Positions 16,937 to 26,133 are shown, counted from the first letter of the stretch. The stretch: 64,000 nucleotides of DNA from Variovorax sp. KK3 (GCF_001984055.1 NZ_LYVO01000009.1:1-64000); one strand, 5' to 3'. The notes: generated by a model not told the origin, from the sequence alone. Translations and numbers: made by a program.

Positions 16937-17353
16937 ATGGACCCCGTCCTCGCCTCGACAGCGGCCGCATTGATCGAAGAGGCCGCAGCCGCTCCGGCGG
17001 CGCAGCCTGCACCGCTGTCATCCAACGCACTCGCTCAGAGGTTCATCGAACTCCTCAAGCCGGAATCGGCCGTTGCCGCCGCGCACATCCCGGCCGTCCA
17101 TGTGGGCGATCCGCGAAAGACAGGTTTGGGCGGCGCGATCCTGGACAGCATCCAGGCCATGGGGGACAACTACCGCGTACGGCACGACACGGTCGTGAAC
17201 TCGCTGAACCATTCGAAAGGACAGAGCCCTGGCGTCCTCGAATTGATGCGTCTTCAGGTGAACATCAACGAGATGTCGCTTCACCTCGACGTCGTGACCA
17301 AGGCAGTGTCCAAAGCGGTCCAGCACATCGACACGCTGACGAAGCTGCAATGA
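16937..17353 (+). CDS. sctI: Type III secretion inner rod protein SctI
   Basis: A 138-residue protein whose C-terminal 40 residues have the signature of the YscI/HrpB inner rod family: LELMRLQVNINEMSLHLDVV followed by TKAVSKAVQHIDTLTKLQ at the end. The N-terminal half is Ala/Pro-rich. SctI connects the export apparatus to the needle base and is itself exported early. A ribosome-binding site (AAGGGA) precedes the ATG at 16937. Its stop overlaps the sctJ start (ATGA), so translation is coupled. This gene begins the structural order I-J-K-L-N. Confidence 0.88.
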   Translation: MDPVLASTAAALIEEAAAAPAAQPAPLSSNALAQRFIELLKPESAVAAAHIPAVHVGDPRKTGLGGAILDSIQAMGDNYRVRHDTVVNSLNHSKGQSPGVLELMRLQVNINEMSLHLDVVTKAVSKAVQHIDTLTKLQ

Positions 17354-18204
17354 GTCGCTCCATGCTGTTCGCAATTCGGCCCATAACCTCAGTGATTCGA
17401 CTCACGTCAGCGCTCGTGCTGTGCTTTCTGCTCTCCGCATGCGATCCTGACATCGAGCTTCTGTCCAACGTTCCCGAATCTGAAGTGAACGCAGTCGTCG
17501 CTGCGCTGGGCGATGCACAGATCGACGCCCGCAAGCAGGCGGGCAAGGACGGCATGGCCAGCGTCGTGATCGCAGCTTCCAAGGTGTCGCTTGCCATGGC
17601 CACGTTGCAGGCCAACGGCCTTCCTCGTGAAGCCCACTCACACATGGGCCAGGTCTTTCGCAAGGAAGGACTGATCTCCTCCCCTCTCGAAGAGCGGGCC
17701 CGATTCCTCTGGGCACTGTCCCAGGAACTGAGCGAGACGGTAAGCCAGATCGATGGCGTGTTGAAGGCTCGAGTTCATTTGGTTCTACCTGAGCGAGCGT
17801 CGGGTTCGACGCCCGCACTGCCATCCTCGGCGGCGGTCTTCATCAAACACAAGCCCGCGTACAACCTTCAGTCGGTCATACCGCAAGTCAAGCGCCTGGT
17901 CTCCAACAGCATTCCAGGCCTCACAGAAGACCGCGTCACAGTGGTGCTCGTCTCTGCGCAGCGCCGAGAGTCCACGGCCACCGACACACGCGTGGCGACG
18001 GCGCCGGTCGCTGCAGCGCCAGCCGCAGAATCCACCCGTATCGGCAATTGGAGAAGCATTGCCCTTGGTGGCGCCATGCTGGCCGCGTCACTCCTCGCAG
18101 CACTGGCCTTCGTATTCCGGCACAGGTTCAAGTTGGGCAAGCGGACCTCGGCGCCTGCAGCACCAACAGGTGCGACGGTGGGCGGCACGGGCGGCACGCC
18201 ATGA
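17350..18204 (+). CDS. sctJ: Type III secretion inner membrane ring lipoprotein SctJ
   Basis: A 284-residue YscJ/HrcJ family lipoprotein forming the inner-membrane ring facing the periplasm. The signal peptide ends in the lipobox LLSAC (cysteine about residue 30), followed by the conserved DIELLSNVPESEVNAVVAAL. The FliF-like core has EEARFLWALSQELSETVSQIDGV-type sequence (seen here as ERARFLWALSQELSET) and ARVHLVLPE. A C-terminal transmembrane helix lies at about residues 236-258 (LGGAMLAASLLAALAFVF). It overlaps sctI and sctK by four bases each. Confidence 0.95.
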   Translation: MSRSMLFAIRPITSVIRLTSALVLCFLLSACDPDIELLSNVPESEVNAVVAALGDAQIDARKQAGKDGMASVVIAASKVSLAMATLQANGLPREAHSHMGQVFRKEGLISSPLEERARFLWALSQELSETVSQIDGVLKARVHLVLPERASGSTPALPSSAAVFIKHKPAYNLQSVIPQVKRLVSNSIPGLTEDRVTVVLVSAQRRESTATDTRVATAPVAAAPAAESTRIGNWRSIALGGAMLAASLLAALAFVFRHRFKLGKRTSAPAAPTGATVGGTGGTP

Positions 18205-18857
18205 GCGCGCGGGCCGAATCCGGACCGCTCGCCCTCGAGCAGCCATGGCTGTTCGAAAAACTGTACGCGTTCAACTACTGCCCTGCGCCGTACACCCATC
18301 CGACACGACGCCCTTCGCAAGCGGCTCCGCAGTGCGAAACGCTCTGGCGCCATCCGCGCGCGCAGGTCGCGTTGTCCGACATGATCCTTCGCGCGCTCGA
18401 CCTTCACGACCGGCCTTGCATGGAACCAAGTCGCGCTGTACTGCCGCTGGCGTTGCTCGACGCCGCGCGCATGCCCGACTTCGCGCTTACCGTGGGCGCC
18501 GTTGCGCAATCAGCCCGCCTGCGGCGCAGCATCGCCCGCGACGAGGTATTGGCATGGCGGCAGCAGCTGACACCGCGCGCCTATGAATTTGCGATGCATG
18601 GCACTTCGCTGCTCGCCCTCCACGACCTCTTGCCGTCCGATCCCGAAGATGCTCCTTCGCTGCAGGTGGGGTACGACTGGATTGCGGCGAGCCTCGAGGA
18701 CGAGCCAGCGGAGCTGCGCCTGCGCGCCCTGCTCAAGCTCCCGGCTGACGCCCGCCGTGGCCAGGCGCAGCCAGCCGCCGCGATCCCGTTGGTGAATCGC
18801 ATCCTTTGTGCACTGGAACCGAGATGGTGTTCATCGTTCGTGACAGCTCGGCACTGA
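18201..18857 (+). CDS. sctK: Type III secretion sorting-platform protein SctK
   Basis: A 218-residue protein matching the SctK (YscK/HrpD-like) group by its position between sctJ and sctL and by the N-terminal LYAFNYCPAPYTHPTRR segment followed by Leu/Ala/Arg-rich helices. SctK is the pod-adaptor of the cytoplasmic sorting platform, linking the membrane ring to SctQ. The ATG at 18201 overlaps the sctJ stop. The end overlaps the sctL start region by 34 bases. The family is divergent, so the identification leans partly on gene order. Confidence 0.8.
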   Translation: MSARAESGPLALEQPWLFEKLYAFNYCPAPYTHPTRRPSQAAPQCETLWRHPRAQVALSDMILRALDLHDRPCMEPSRAVLPLALLDAARMPDFALTVGAVAQSARLRRSIARDEVLAWRQQLTPRAYEFAMHGTSLLALHDLLPSDPEDAPSLQVGYDWIAASLEDEPAELRLRALLKLPADARRGQAQPAAAIPLVNRILCALEPRWCSSFVTARH

Positions 18858-19447
18858 CCCGTCCCGAGCCGTCACAGAAGGTCGTGAAGGCGCATCAGGT
18901 ATGGACGTACCGCGAAGCCGAGGAGGTCATCGCGGAAGCATTGCGCTGCCGCGACCAAATCCTGTCGGACGCTCGCACCGCCTTCGAGGCGGAAAAGCGA
19001 AAGGGCTATGACGAAGGCTCGGAGCTTGCGCGGCTCGACCAGTCCGGTCGAATGGTCGAACTGGTGGCACGCACGTCAACCTACTTCGCAAGGGTCGAGC
19101 AGCGCATGGTCGACCTGGTCGTGAGCGGCGTGCAGAGCGTCATCAGCGACTTCGGCGATCGCCATTGCGTGGCCTCGCTCGTTGCCCGCTCGCTGGCAGA
19201 AGTGCGTTCGCAAAAGCAGGTCACCGTTCGCGTCCACCCGGACCATGCAGCGGCGATTCGCGAGCAGGTGGCGGACCTGATCCGGACGTATCCCGCCATC
19301 GAATGTGTCGACGTCGTCGCCGACGTGAGAATCCCGGTCGACGCCGTTGCCGTCGAAACCGACATCGGCATCGTCGAGGCCAGCGCGACCGGACAGATCG
19401 ATGCCCTGAAGCAAGCCCTACGGACCGCGTTCGATGAATCCGCTTGA
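18824..19447 (+). CDS. sctL: Type III secretion ATPase stator SctL
   Basis: A 207-residue FliH/YscL family protein that anchors and regulates the ATPase SctN. The N-terminal half is a charged helical region ([37 protein letters not shown]) typical of FliH-like stators, and the C-terminal half has [31 protein letters not shown] and the closing [19 protein letters not shown]. The ATG at 18824 is preferred; it overlaps the end of sctK, and the 3' end overlaps sctN by 14 bases. Confidence 0.9.
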   Translation: MVFIVRDSSALTRPEPSQKVVKAHQVWTYREAEEVIAEALRCRDQILSDARTAFEAEKRKGYDEGSELARLDQSGRMVELVARTSTYFARVEQRMVDLVVSGVQSVISDFGDRHCVASLVARSLAEVRSQKQVTVRVHPDHAAAIREQVADLIRTYPAIECVDVVADVRIPVDAVAVETDIGIVEASATGQIDALKQALRTAFDESA

Positions 19448-20825
19448 CCTCCCCCTGGCCGAACGGGCAGAACGAGCGCTTCGGCGGCAAGGTGCCGATA
19501 CAGCGCCGTTCGACTACATCACGCAAAGGCTGCGCGGTGCATTGGCGGGCGCGGGAGCCATACACCTTCGTGGACGTGTCACGCAGGTCACGGGCACCAT
19601 CATCAAGGCGGTGGTGCCTTCGGTGGTGGTCGGCGAGATCTGTCTGCTGCGCAATCCGGGCTCCGTCGGCGAGATGAAGGCCGAGGTTGTCGGGCTCACG
19701 CGCGGCGCGGCGCTTCTCACACCCATTGGCGACACGCTAGGCATCTCGAGCATCACCGAAGTCGTACCGACCGGGCGAGTCCATATGGTCGGCGTCGGCC
19801 CGGCCTTGCTGGGCCGCGTGCTGGATGGACTGGGTCATCCGATGGATACCGGAACGCACGGCCCTCTTGAAACCGTCGCACTCGCGCCCGTTGTGGCTGA
19901 CGCGCCGGACCCGATGAAGAGGCGGCTGATCACCAACGCGCTGCCGCTGGGCGTGCGCGCAATTGACGGCCTGCTCACCTGCGCCGAAGGGCAGCGCATG
20001 GGAATCTTCGCCGCCGCAGGCGGAGGCAAATCCACGTTGCTCGGCATGCTGGTCAAGGGGGCCTCCGTCGACATCACCGTCATCGCCCTGATCGGCGAGC
20101 GCGGGCGCGAAGTGCGTGAGTTCCTCGAGCACGAGTTGGGAGAGGAAGGGCGGCGCAAGTCGGTGATCGTATGCGCGACCTCCGACAAGTCCGCCATGGA
20201 GCGAGCAAAGGCCGCTTATGTTGCCACGGCCATCGCGGAGTACTTTCGCGACCAAGGCAAGAAGGTGCTTTTTCTCATGGACTCGGTCACGCGCTTCGCC
20301 CGCGCGCAGCGTGAAATCGGGCTTGCCGCCGGCGAGCCGCCCACACGTCGCGGCTTCCCTCCAAGCGTGTTCGCGACATTGCCCAAGCTGATGGAGCGTA
20401 CCGGCATGAACGACAAGGGCTCGATCACCGCGCTCTACACCGTGCTGGTCGAGGGCGATGACATGACCGAGCCCGTCGCCGATGAGAGCAGGTCGATCCT
20501 CGATGGCCACATCGTGCTGTCACGAAAACTGGGCGCAGCCAATCACTATCCGGCGATCGACATCCTCGCGTCAGCGTCACGCGTCATGAACGCGATCGTC
20601 ACGCCTCGGCACAAGGAAGACGCAGGCAGGCTACGCGAGCTGATGGCGAAGTACCAAGAGGTCGAACTTCTCGTGAAAATCGGCGAATACAAGCGCGGCT
20701 CGGAGCCTTTGTCGGACCGCGCCATCGAGCGCATCGGCGCCATCCGCGATTTTCTGAAGCAGAAGACAGACGAACGGGCGGACTTCGACGAAACGCTCGA
20801 TTCGCTTTCCGGGCTGGTTGCTTGA
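19434..20825 (+). CDS. sctN: Type III secretion system ATPase SctN
   Basis: A 463-residue ATPase of the F1-beta/FliI family that unfolds and feeds substrates into the export gate. The Walker A motif is [14 protein letters not shown] near residues 191-204 and the Walker B region is [20 protein letters not shown]. The family signature [16 protein letters not shown] and the C-terminal [19 protein letters not shown] are intact. Length is normal. It overlaps sctL by 14 bases and is followed within 13 bases by sctO. Confidence 0.97.
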   Translation: MNPLDLPLAERAERALRRQGADTAPFDYITQRLRGALAGAGAIHLRGRVTQVTGTIIKAVVPSVVVGEICLLRNPGSVGEMKAEVVGLTRGAALLTPIGDTLGISSITEVVPTGRVHMVGVGPALLGRVLDGLGHPMDTGTHGPLETVALAPVVADAPDPMKRRLITNALPLGVRAIDGLLTCAEGQRMGIFAAAGGGKSTLLGMLVKGASVDITVIALIGERGREVREFLEHELGEEGRRKSVIVCATSDKSAMERAKAAYVATAIAEYFRDQGKKVLFLMDSVTRFARAQREIGLAAGEPPTRRGFPPSVFATLPKLMERTGMNDKGSITALYTVLVEGDDMTEPVADESRSILDGHIVLSRKLGAANHYPAIDILASASRVMNAIVTPRHKEDAGRLRELMAKYQEVELLVKIGEYKRGSEPLSDRAIERIGAIRDFLKQKTDERADFDETLDSLSGLVA

Positions 20826-20838
20826 CGAGACGACAAAG

Positions 20839-21327
20839 ATGACAGTGCTCGTCAAGCTCTTGCAGATCAAGGAAGTCCGTGAGGAAAAGGCGCAGATGCA
20901 GCTCGCCGACGCCACGCGCGCGCTCGATGCGGCTGATCGAGAGGTGATCGAAGCGAGCATCTCTCTCGAGGCGCGGCGAGAAGATTGCACGCGGCAGGAG
21001 CAAGCCATGTACGCCGAACTCTGCACGCGCGTCGTGCAGCTGTCCGATCTGCAAGACGTCGCCATGAAGGTCGACGGGTTCAAGCAATCCATTGCCGATC
21101 ACGAGGGCCGACTCGCCGAAGCGCATGAGCATCGCCAGCAATCCGCCGACACACTGAGCCACGCGCGACAGCAATATCAGCTCGCGGTACAGGCACGATT
21201 GAAGTACGTCGACCTGTGCGAGACGTCGGAGGCCGAAGAAAAGGCGGCCCAAGCCCGAGCCGAAGACGCGGAACTCGAAGAGGTCCCGGTTCGCCCTTCT
21301 GCGTTGAGCGAGGAGCTCGCGGCATGA
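20839..21327 (+). CDS. sctO: Type III secretion stalk protein SctO
   Basis: A 162-residue, strongly charged, almost entirely alpha-helical protein predicted to form a coiled-coil hairpin (LLQIKEVREEKAQMQLADAT through to RQQYQLAVQARLKYV), like YscO and FliJ. SctO sits in the ATPase ring as the central stalk and links it to the export gate. Sequence similarity in this family is low; the call depends on the coiled-coil character and the position between sctN and sctP. The ATG at 20839 is 13 bases after the sctN stop; the gene end overlaps sctP by four bases. Confidence 0.82.
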   Translation: MTVLVKLLQIKEVREEKAQMQLADATRALDAADREVIEASISLEARREDCTRQEQAMYAELCTRVVQLSDLQDVAMKVDGFKQSIADHEGRLAEAHEHRQQSADTLSHARQQYQLAVQARLKYVDLCETSEAEEKAAQARAEDAELEEVPVRPSALSEELAA

Positions 21328-21878
21328 ACAAGAAGAGCATGAACGTCGACTACGGTGCAATGAGCCTGCACGTCGGCGAGGACAGCGTCGGGTCAAACCA
21401 GGGTCCGGGCCCGAATGAACACTCGGATGAAGCGATCCGGGCGTTCCGCTCGGGGCTGGCGCCGCGACCCGATCTGATGTCGGGTGACGGCGAACGGCAT
21501 TCGCGACCGGCATCGCCTTTCGATCTCTTGGCCTTCGGCGAGCACGGCGCTCGGCCTGGCATGCACGAGCTGGGAGAAGAGATTGCGAGGCTGTATGTCG
21601 CCGATGTTCGACGCGGAGACCGCGAGGTGCGGGCTGCGGTGTCGGCGCGACTTTTGCCGCAGACCGGGCTGCGCATCTTCGAGGACGGTGGTCGGCTGCA
21701 AGTGCAGTTGGCCATCGGCTGCGAAGATACCCGACGCTGGCTCGCAGAGCGGCTGGCGTCGCTGGGGCAGCATCTGGGCACACGGCTCCAGCGCTCGGTC
21801 TGCGTGTCTCTGCACGAAGTCGATTTCGACACTCAGCCCCTTCTACGCGCTCTCTGGCCAGAGGACGCCGCGCCATGA
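21324..21878 (+). CDS. sctP: Type III secretion needle-length/substrate-switch protein SctP
   Basis: A 184-residue protein in the sctP position. The N-terminal half is polar and probably disordered (Gly, Ser, Asn, Pro), while the C-terminal 90 residues form a compact domain (IARLYVADVRRGDREVRAAV, LRIFEDGGRLQVQLAI, LASLGQHLGTRLQRSV) resembling the HpaP/type III substrate-switch domain that contacts SctU. It is shorter than most needle-length rulers such as YscP. It overlaps sctO and sctQ by four bases each. Recognition is mainly from gene order and the C-terminal domain character. Confidence 0.75.
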   Translation: MNKKSMNVDYGAMSLHVGEDSVGSNQGPGPNEHSDEAIRAFRSGLAPRPDLMSGDGERHSRPASPFDLLAFGEHGARPGMHELGEEIARLYVADVRRGDREVRAAVSARLLPQTGLRIFEDGGRLQVQLAIGCEDTRRWLAERLASLGQHLGTRLQRSVCVSLHEVDFDTQPLLRALWPEDAAP

Positions 21879-22897
21879 GTCGATCCTTGGTCATGCGGCG
21901 GATGGCTCGTGAAGAGCTTGCGTACCGCAACCTGCTGGCCCGCAGGCGGCGCATCCTCGTCTTCGAATGGCTGGAACGCCAATGGTCGTTCCGGTGGACC
22001 CCGGACGCCCCTTTGCGAGACGGCCTGATGAATCTGGACTTCGACTGGGGAGGGGCCCGCGTGGTGCTCGGTATCGATGCGGCATGCCTCGACCGAGCAG
22101 CGGCCCACACCCTGGGCATGCATCTGGCTCTCGAAACACCGCCCGATCTGGTGGCGGCCGTGGCAGAAGCAGCGCTCGGCGACGTGACGGCAGCCATCGA
22201 ACTTTCAACGCAGCGCCGGCTGCGAGCCATTCGCAACGACGCAGATGCCGCTCGCAATGGGCTACACGGCATACCGTGGGAGCTCGGCGACGGCGAATCC
22301 CTCATCTGCGGCGAACTCTGGGTCGACGCACTTGCGCTTTCATTCCTGGCCGAGTCCTGGCGCTTGAACGCAATCGAGGACACGAATCCGCCCGCCGATG
22401 CCAAAGCGTGGGCCGAACTGCCCATCCCTTTCAGCTTCGCCATCGGATGGACCGACATCGACGCCCACGCGCTCGTGTCACTCCAGGCGCGCGACGTCGT
22501 GCTGCTCGACGAATGCTGGCTTGCAGAAGACCGACTCGTGCTGCTCCTCGGCAGAACCCTGTCGATGCCGTGCCGAGTGAACCGATCGACCCTGGAAATC
22601 ACAGGAAGCCTTGAACGAATCATGTCCGACACCACCGTTTCCCCGACCGAAGGCGCGTTCGACGACGAGCTGCTCAACGAGCTTCCGGTACGCCTGAGTT
22701 TCGACCTGGGCCAACGTGAGCTCACGTTGGCCGAATTGCGCGAACTGGAACCCGGCCACACCTTCAACCTCGGGCGCGAGCTTCGACACGCCGTCATCGT
22801 GCATGCGAATGGCCGTGCAATCGGTGAAGGCGAACTGGTCGAGATCGATGGCCGTGTCGGCGTCTCCATCATCAAGATCAGCGGCACGCGCACATGA
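21875..22897 (+). CDS. sctQ: Type III secretion C-ring/sorting platform protein SctQ
   Basis: A 340-residue protein whose C-terminal about 70 residues are a SpoA (FliN-like) domain: NELPVRLSFDLGQRELTLAE, LEPGHTFNLGRE and GEGELVEIDGRVGVSIIKI. SctQ builds the cytoplasmic pods that sort substrates. An in-frame ATG at 22622 (codon 250, MSDTTVSPTEG) lies just before the SpoA domain and could give a separate C-terminal product of about 91 residues, as is known for YscQ and several relatives. The start overlaps the sctP stop (ATGA). Confidence 0.9.
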   Translation: MSRSLVMRRMAREELAYRNLLARRRRILVFEWLERQWSFRWTPDAPLRDGLMNLDFDWGGARVVLGIDAACLDRAAAHTLGMHLALETPPDLVAAVAEAALGDVTAAIELSTQRRLRAIRNDADAARNGLHGIPWELGDGESLICGELWVDALALSFLAESWRLNAIEDTNPPADAKAWAELPIPFSFAIGWTDIDAHALVSLQARDVVLLDECWLAEDRLVLLLGRTLSMPCRVNRSTLEITGSLERIMSDTTVSPTEGAFDDELLNELPVRLSFDLGQRELTLAELRELEPGHTFNLGRELRHAVIVHANGRAIGEGELVEIDGRVGVSIIKISGTRT

Positions 22898-22944
22898 GCA
22901 CCCTCGCGCTCTGTCGACCTCATTGCCCAGGAGACGGGGCATGA
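22894..22944 (+). CDS. 16-codon mini-ORF linking sctQ and sctR
   Basis: An ATG at 22894 overlaps the sctQ stop as ATGA and opens a 16-codon frame (MSTLALCRPHCPGDGA) whose TGA at 22942-22944 overlaps the sctR start, again as ATGA. It spans exactly the only sizeable gap among the tightly overlapping core genes. It may serve purely as a translational coupler; a functional peptide is unproven. Confidence 0.3.
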   Translation: MSTLALCRPHCPGDGA

Positions 22945-23588
22945 CGAGCTTCGATCCGATCTCGCTCACGATCGCGCTGGCGTTGCTCAGCCTGGTCCCT
23001 CTGCTCTTCGTCACGATGACCGCCTTCCTGAAGATTGCCATCGTGCTGTCGATCGTGCGCAACGCGTTGGGCGTGCAACAGATTCCGCCCAACATGGCGA
23101 TCTATGGCCTTGCATTGATGCTGACGCTCTTCGTGATGGCGCCCGTCGGCAGCCAGATGGCCGATGCGGTCACCCGGACGCCACCCACCAACGACGTCAG
23201 GGCCATCATTGCAGAGGTTCGCAAGGCCGCCGAACCGCTGCGGCGCTTTCTTGTCGCCAACAGCAAGCCGGAGCAACGCGATTTCTTTCACTCCACGGCC
23301 AATCGCATGTGGCCGGAGAAGTTTTCCGCAGGGACCACCGACGAAGACTTCCTCATCGTGACGCCCGCCTTTCTCGTGTCCGAACTGACATCGGCGTTCC
23401 AGGTTGGCTTTCTTCTCTTCCTGCCCTTCATCGTCATCGATCTCGTCATCTCCAACATCCTGATGGCCATGGGAATGATGATGGTCTCGCCGGTCACGAT
23501 CTCGCTGCCGCTGAAGCTCTTTCTCTTCGTGATGATCGACGGCTGGTCACGCCTGCTTCACGGCCTTGTTCAGACCTACACCCTGTAA
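22941..23588 (+). CDS. sctR: Type III secretion export apparatus protein SctR
   Basis: A 215-residue FliP/YscR family membrane protein of the export gate. Hydrophobic segments include ISLTIALALLSLVPLLFVTM near the N-terminus, YGLALMLTLFVMAPVG, and the C-terminal pair around FLLFLPFIVIDLVISNILMA and SLPLKLFLFVMIDGW. Signatures FLKIAIVLSIVRNALG and GMMMVSPVTISLPLKL are intact. Five copies form the core of the pore with SctS and SctT. The ATG at 22941 follows a GGAG sequence and overlaps the mini-ORF stop. Confidence 0.97.
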   Translation: MTSFDPISLTIALALLSLVPLLFVTMTAFLKIAIVLSIVRNALGVQQIPPNMAIYGLALMLTLFVMAPVGSQMADAVTRTPPTNDVRAIIAEVRKAAEPLRRFLVANSKPEQRDFFHSTANRMWPEKFSAGTTDEDFLIVTPAFLVSELTSAFQVGFLLFLPFIVIDLVISNILMAMGMMMVSPVTISLPLKLFLFVMIDGWSRLLHGLVQTYTL

Positions 23589-23596
23589 GGCACAGC

Positions 23597-23866
23597 ATGG
23601 ATATCGCGGACCTCACCTCCTATGTCATCCAAGCGCTGCTGCTGACGGTGTGGCTTTCCCTTCCGCCAATCGTCGTAGCCTCCGTCGTTGGCACGCTCTT
23701 CAGCCTGTTGCAGGCCCTCACGCAGATCCAGGAACAGACGCTTTCCTTCGCCATCAAGCTGATCGCGGTCGGTCTGACCATCTACCTGACCGCGCGTTGG
23801 GTGGGAGGGGAGATCTTCAACTACACCGCGGCACTGCTCGACGCCATCCCGGCGCTGCCGCGGTGA
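23597..23866 (+). CDS. sctS: Type III secretion export apparatus protein SctS
   Basis: An 89-residue FliQ/YscS family protein with two transmembrane hairpin helices (ALLLTVWLSLPPIVVASVVG and FAIKLIAVGLTIYLTARW) joined by the conserved QALTQIQEQTL loop. It completes the helical export pore with SctR and SctT. It begins 8 bases after sctR and ends 7 bases before sctT. Confidence 0.96.
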   Translation: MDIADLTSYVIQALLLTVWLSLPPIVVASVVGTLFSLLQALTQIQEQTLSFAIKLIAVGLTIYLTARWVGGEIFNYTAALLDAIPALPR

Positions 23867-23873
23867 GCGATCC

Positions 23874-24677
23874 ATGGACACGATCGTCGAAAGGCCGCTG
23901 GACATGTTGTTGGCTATCGCCTGCCTGCTCCCGCGCTTGCTTGCGATGTTCGCTTCCATACCCGTCCTGTCACGCCAGGCCTTGCCGGGCATGCTGCGGA
24001 TCGCCGTCGTGTTCGGTTTGGGATTGATGATCATGCCGACGGTCGTCGATCACCAAGGCGTCCGTGCGTTCAGCGCGCCGCAGCTGATACTGCTCGCCGG
24101 CAAGGAAGCCGCGCTCGGCTTCATCCTCGGTTTCATGATGGCGATCCCGATCTGGGCGTTCGACGCGATGGGCTCCATCGTCGACAACCAGCGTGGTGCG
24201 AGCATCGCGCAAACGCTCAACCCGATGACGGGCCATGACTCCTCGCCCTTGGGTGAGCTCTTCAGCCAGGCCGCTGTGACATATCTCGTGATCAGCGGCG
24301 GCCTGCTGCTACTTCTCGACACGGCCTACCGCAGCTACGAATTCTGGCCGGTGTTCGAGTTCTGGCCCCGCCTCAATGCGGATGCACCACGGATCCTGCT
24401 GGGGCAACTCGATCGGCTTCTGAATCTCGCCGTCCTGCTGGGCGCACCCGTGATCGTCGCCATGCTGATTGCCGAGATCGGACTCGCGCTGATCAGCCGC
24501 TTTGCGCCGCAACTGCAAGTCTTCTTTCTCGCCATGCCGATCAAGAGCGGCATCGGCATGTTCGTCTTCGCCGTGTATGCAGTCACGCTGATCGAACAAG
24601 GAGGGAAAGAGATCAACGATTTCCCCGCCGTCGTCAAGTCATTCCGTGCCATGCTGCAACAGGAGCCGGCGCGATGA
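23874..24677 (+). CDS. sctT: Type III secretion export apparatus protein SctT
   Basis: A 267-residue FliR/YscT family polytopic membrane protein. Several hydrophobic helices are evident (LLAIACLLPRLLAMFASIPV; AVVFGLGLMIMPTVV; LGFILGFMMAIPIWAFDAMG). The typical VDNQRGASIAQTLNPMTGHD stretch after the third helix is clear, as is the SRFAPQLQVFFLAMPIKSG segment near the C-terminus. It overlaps sctU by four bases (ATGA). Confidence 0.96.
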   Translation: MDTIVERPLDMLLAIACLLPRLLAMFASIPVLSRQALPGMLRIAVVFGLGLMIMPTVVDHQGVRAFSAPQLILLAGKEAALGFILGFMMAIPIWAFDAMGSIVDNQRGASIAQTLNPMTGHDSSPLGELFSQAAVTYLVISGGLLLLLDTAYRSYEFWPVFEFWPRLNADAPRILLGQLDRLLNLAVLLGAPVIVAMLIAEIGLALISRFAPQLQVFFLAMPIKSGIGMFVFAVYAVTLIEQGGKEINDFPAVVKSFRAMLQQEPAR

Positions 24678-25735
24678 GCAGCGAAAAGACAGAGCGCCCG
24701 ACCGATCACCGGTTGCGCGAAGCCCGCAAAGATGGGCAGGTGGCCAAGAGCAAGGATTTCACCCAGGTCCTCCTGCTCGGCTCCCTTCTTGGCTACACAC
24801 TGTTTGCCGCTGACGACATCACCCGGGAGATCTCCGGACTTCTGCTCGCATCGGCTCGCCTGTACGACGCCGATTTCCGCGCCGCTGTCTCGATGCTGGC
24901 CGGCCAGGCCACGCGCAGCATGCTTGCTGTTCTCATGCCCTACGTCCTTCTCGTGATCGTCGTGGGCATCTTCGCCGAGACGATCCAGACCGGCATTCTC
25001 TTCTCATTCAAGGCGCTCGTTCCGAAAGGCGACAAGCTCAACCCGGTCACGAATCTTCAGCAGATGTTCTCGATGAAGAGCCTCGTCGAGTTCGTCAAGT
25101 CGTGCGTGAAGGTGGCGTTGCTGAGTGCCATCGTTTACTTCGTCATCCACGACGCTCTGGACGCCCTGGTCAAAGTGCCGGCCGCAGGGATCGAAGCGGT
25201 CGGGCACGCGCTCTACGACGTGATGACGACATTGGTCGTGAAGACCTTCATCGCCTACGGAGTGATCGCAGGGCTCGACTTCGCCTACCAACGCTACAGC
25301 TACATCAAGGGCTTGATGATGTCCATGGAGGAGATCAAGCAAGAGTTCAAGCAGATGGAGGGAGACCCCCACGTCAAGCAGCATCGACGCGAACTGGCGA
25401 AAGAACTCGCCATGGGAGATGGCGTACAGAAAACCGCGAAGGCGTCCGTGGTGGTCACCAATCCCACGCATCTTGCCATCGCGCTGTTCTATGAAGAAGA
25501 AGAAACGCCGCTTCCCATCGTACTGGCCAAGGGCAAAGGCGCCATGGCAGCACGCATGGTGCAGATCGCGAAGCAGGAAGACATCCCGGTGATGCAGAAC
25601 ATCCCGGTCGCACGCGCGCTGATGCGCACTGCACACGTCAATCAGTACATACCTGCCGAGTTGGTGGAGCCTGTGGCCGAAGTTCTGCGTGCCGTACGCG
25701 ATCTTGCGCAGGAGCGACAAGGAGACCCGATGTGA
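24674..25735 (+). CDS. sctU: Type III secretion autoprotease/switch protein SctU
   Basis: A 353-residue FlhB/YscU family protein. It starts SSEKTERPTDHRLREARKDG, the family N-terminus, has four membrane segments in the first 215 residues, and a cytoplasmic domain with the autocleavage motif NPTH (VVVTNPTHLAIAL, near residue 262). Self-cleavage between Asn and Pro switches export from rod/needle to later substrates. The linker MSMEEIKQEFKQMEGDPHVK is conserved. The gene end overlaps the next gene through GTGA. Confidence 0.97.
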   Translation: MSSEKTERPTDHRLREARKDGQVAKSKDFTQVLLLGSLLGYTLFAADDITREISGLLLASARLYDADFRAAVSMLAGQATRSMLAVLMPYVLLVIVVGIFAETIQTGILFSFKALVPKGDKLNPVTNLQQMFSMKSLVEFVKSCVKVALLSAIVYFVIHDALDALVKVPAAGIEAVGHALYDVMTTLVVKTFIAYGVIAGLDFAYQRYSYIKGLMMSMEEIKQEFKQMEGDPHVKQHRRELAKELAMGDGVQKTAKASVVVTNPTHLAIALFYEEEETPLPIVLAKGKGAMAARMVQIAKQEDIPVMQNIPVARALMRTAHVNQYIPAELVEPVAEVLRAVRDLAQERQGDPM

Positions 25736-26133
25736 ACAGCGGACCCGCACACCAAGGCTTCATGGCCTTTGCCACGCAACGTGGACTGGAGTGGGATTCA
25801 GCCCGCGTCGACGGGGCGGCAGTCATCTTGTGCAACGAGCGCTATCGCGTCCACGTGCGTTCCGCACCGCAAGGGGCGGTCGTGCTGCATGCGCGAATCT
25901 CGGAGATGCCCATCGATCACAGGCAGGCCGACGCATTGCTTCTCAAGGTCATGCAGTTGGCTGGACAAGGTCTGCCTCACGTCGCCGAAGCGCTTGTACT
26001 GACCGAAGATGAAAGCGAGCTGTGCTTGCAGCGATGGGTCGCGCCGGACGCCGACCGACTTGCGTTCAGCAACGCGCTCGAGGCCTTTCTCCACGCCCTG
26101 GGCGACTGGCGTCGCGCCACCGGAGAGCTTTAG
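25732..26133 (+). CDS. CesT-like type III secretion chaperone (in the bscW position)
   Basis: A 133-residue acidic protein with the layout of class I T3SS chaperones: N-terminal helix QGFMAFATQRGL, strands AAVILCNERYRVHV and GAVVLHARISEMP, a helix with LLLKVMQLAGQGLPHVAEA, then LVLTEDESELCLQRWVAP and a last amphipathic helix LAFSNALEAFLHALGDWRRA. Such chaperones present effectors or translocators to the ATPase. The GTG at 25732 overlaps the sctU stop. In the Bordetella locus a small gene, bscW, sits at this same place between bscU and bscC. The specific partner is unknown. Confidence 0.7.
   Translation: MNSGPAHQGFMAFATQRGLEWDSARVDGAAVILCNERYRVHVRSAPQGAVVLHARISEMPIDHRQADALLLKVMQLAGQGLPHVAEALVLTEDESELCLQRWVAPDADRLAFSNALEAFLHALGDWRRATGEL

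Noticed and set aside
20599..22923. Long reverse open frame of about 774 codons across sctN to sctQ
   Set aside because: Antisense to several clear T3SS genes with low-complexity Arg/Ser-rich translation; a GC-rich shadow.
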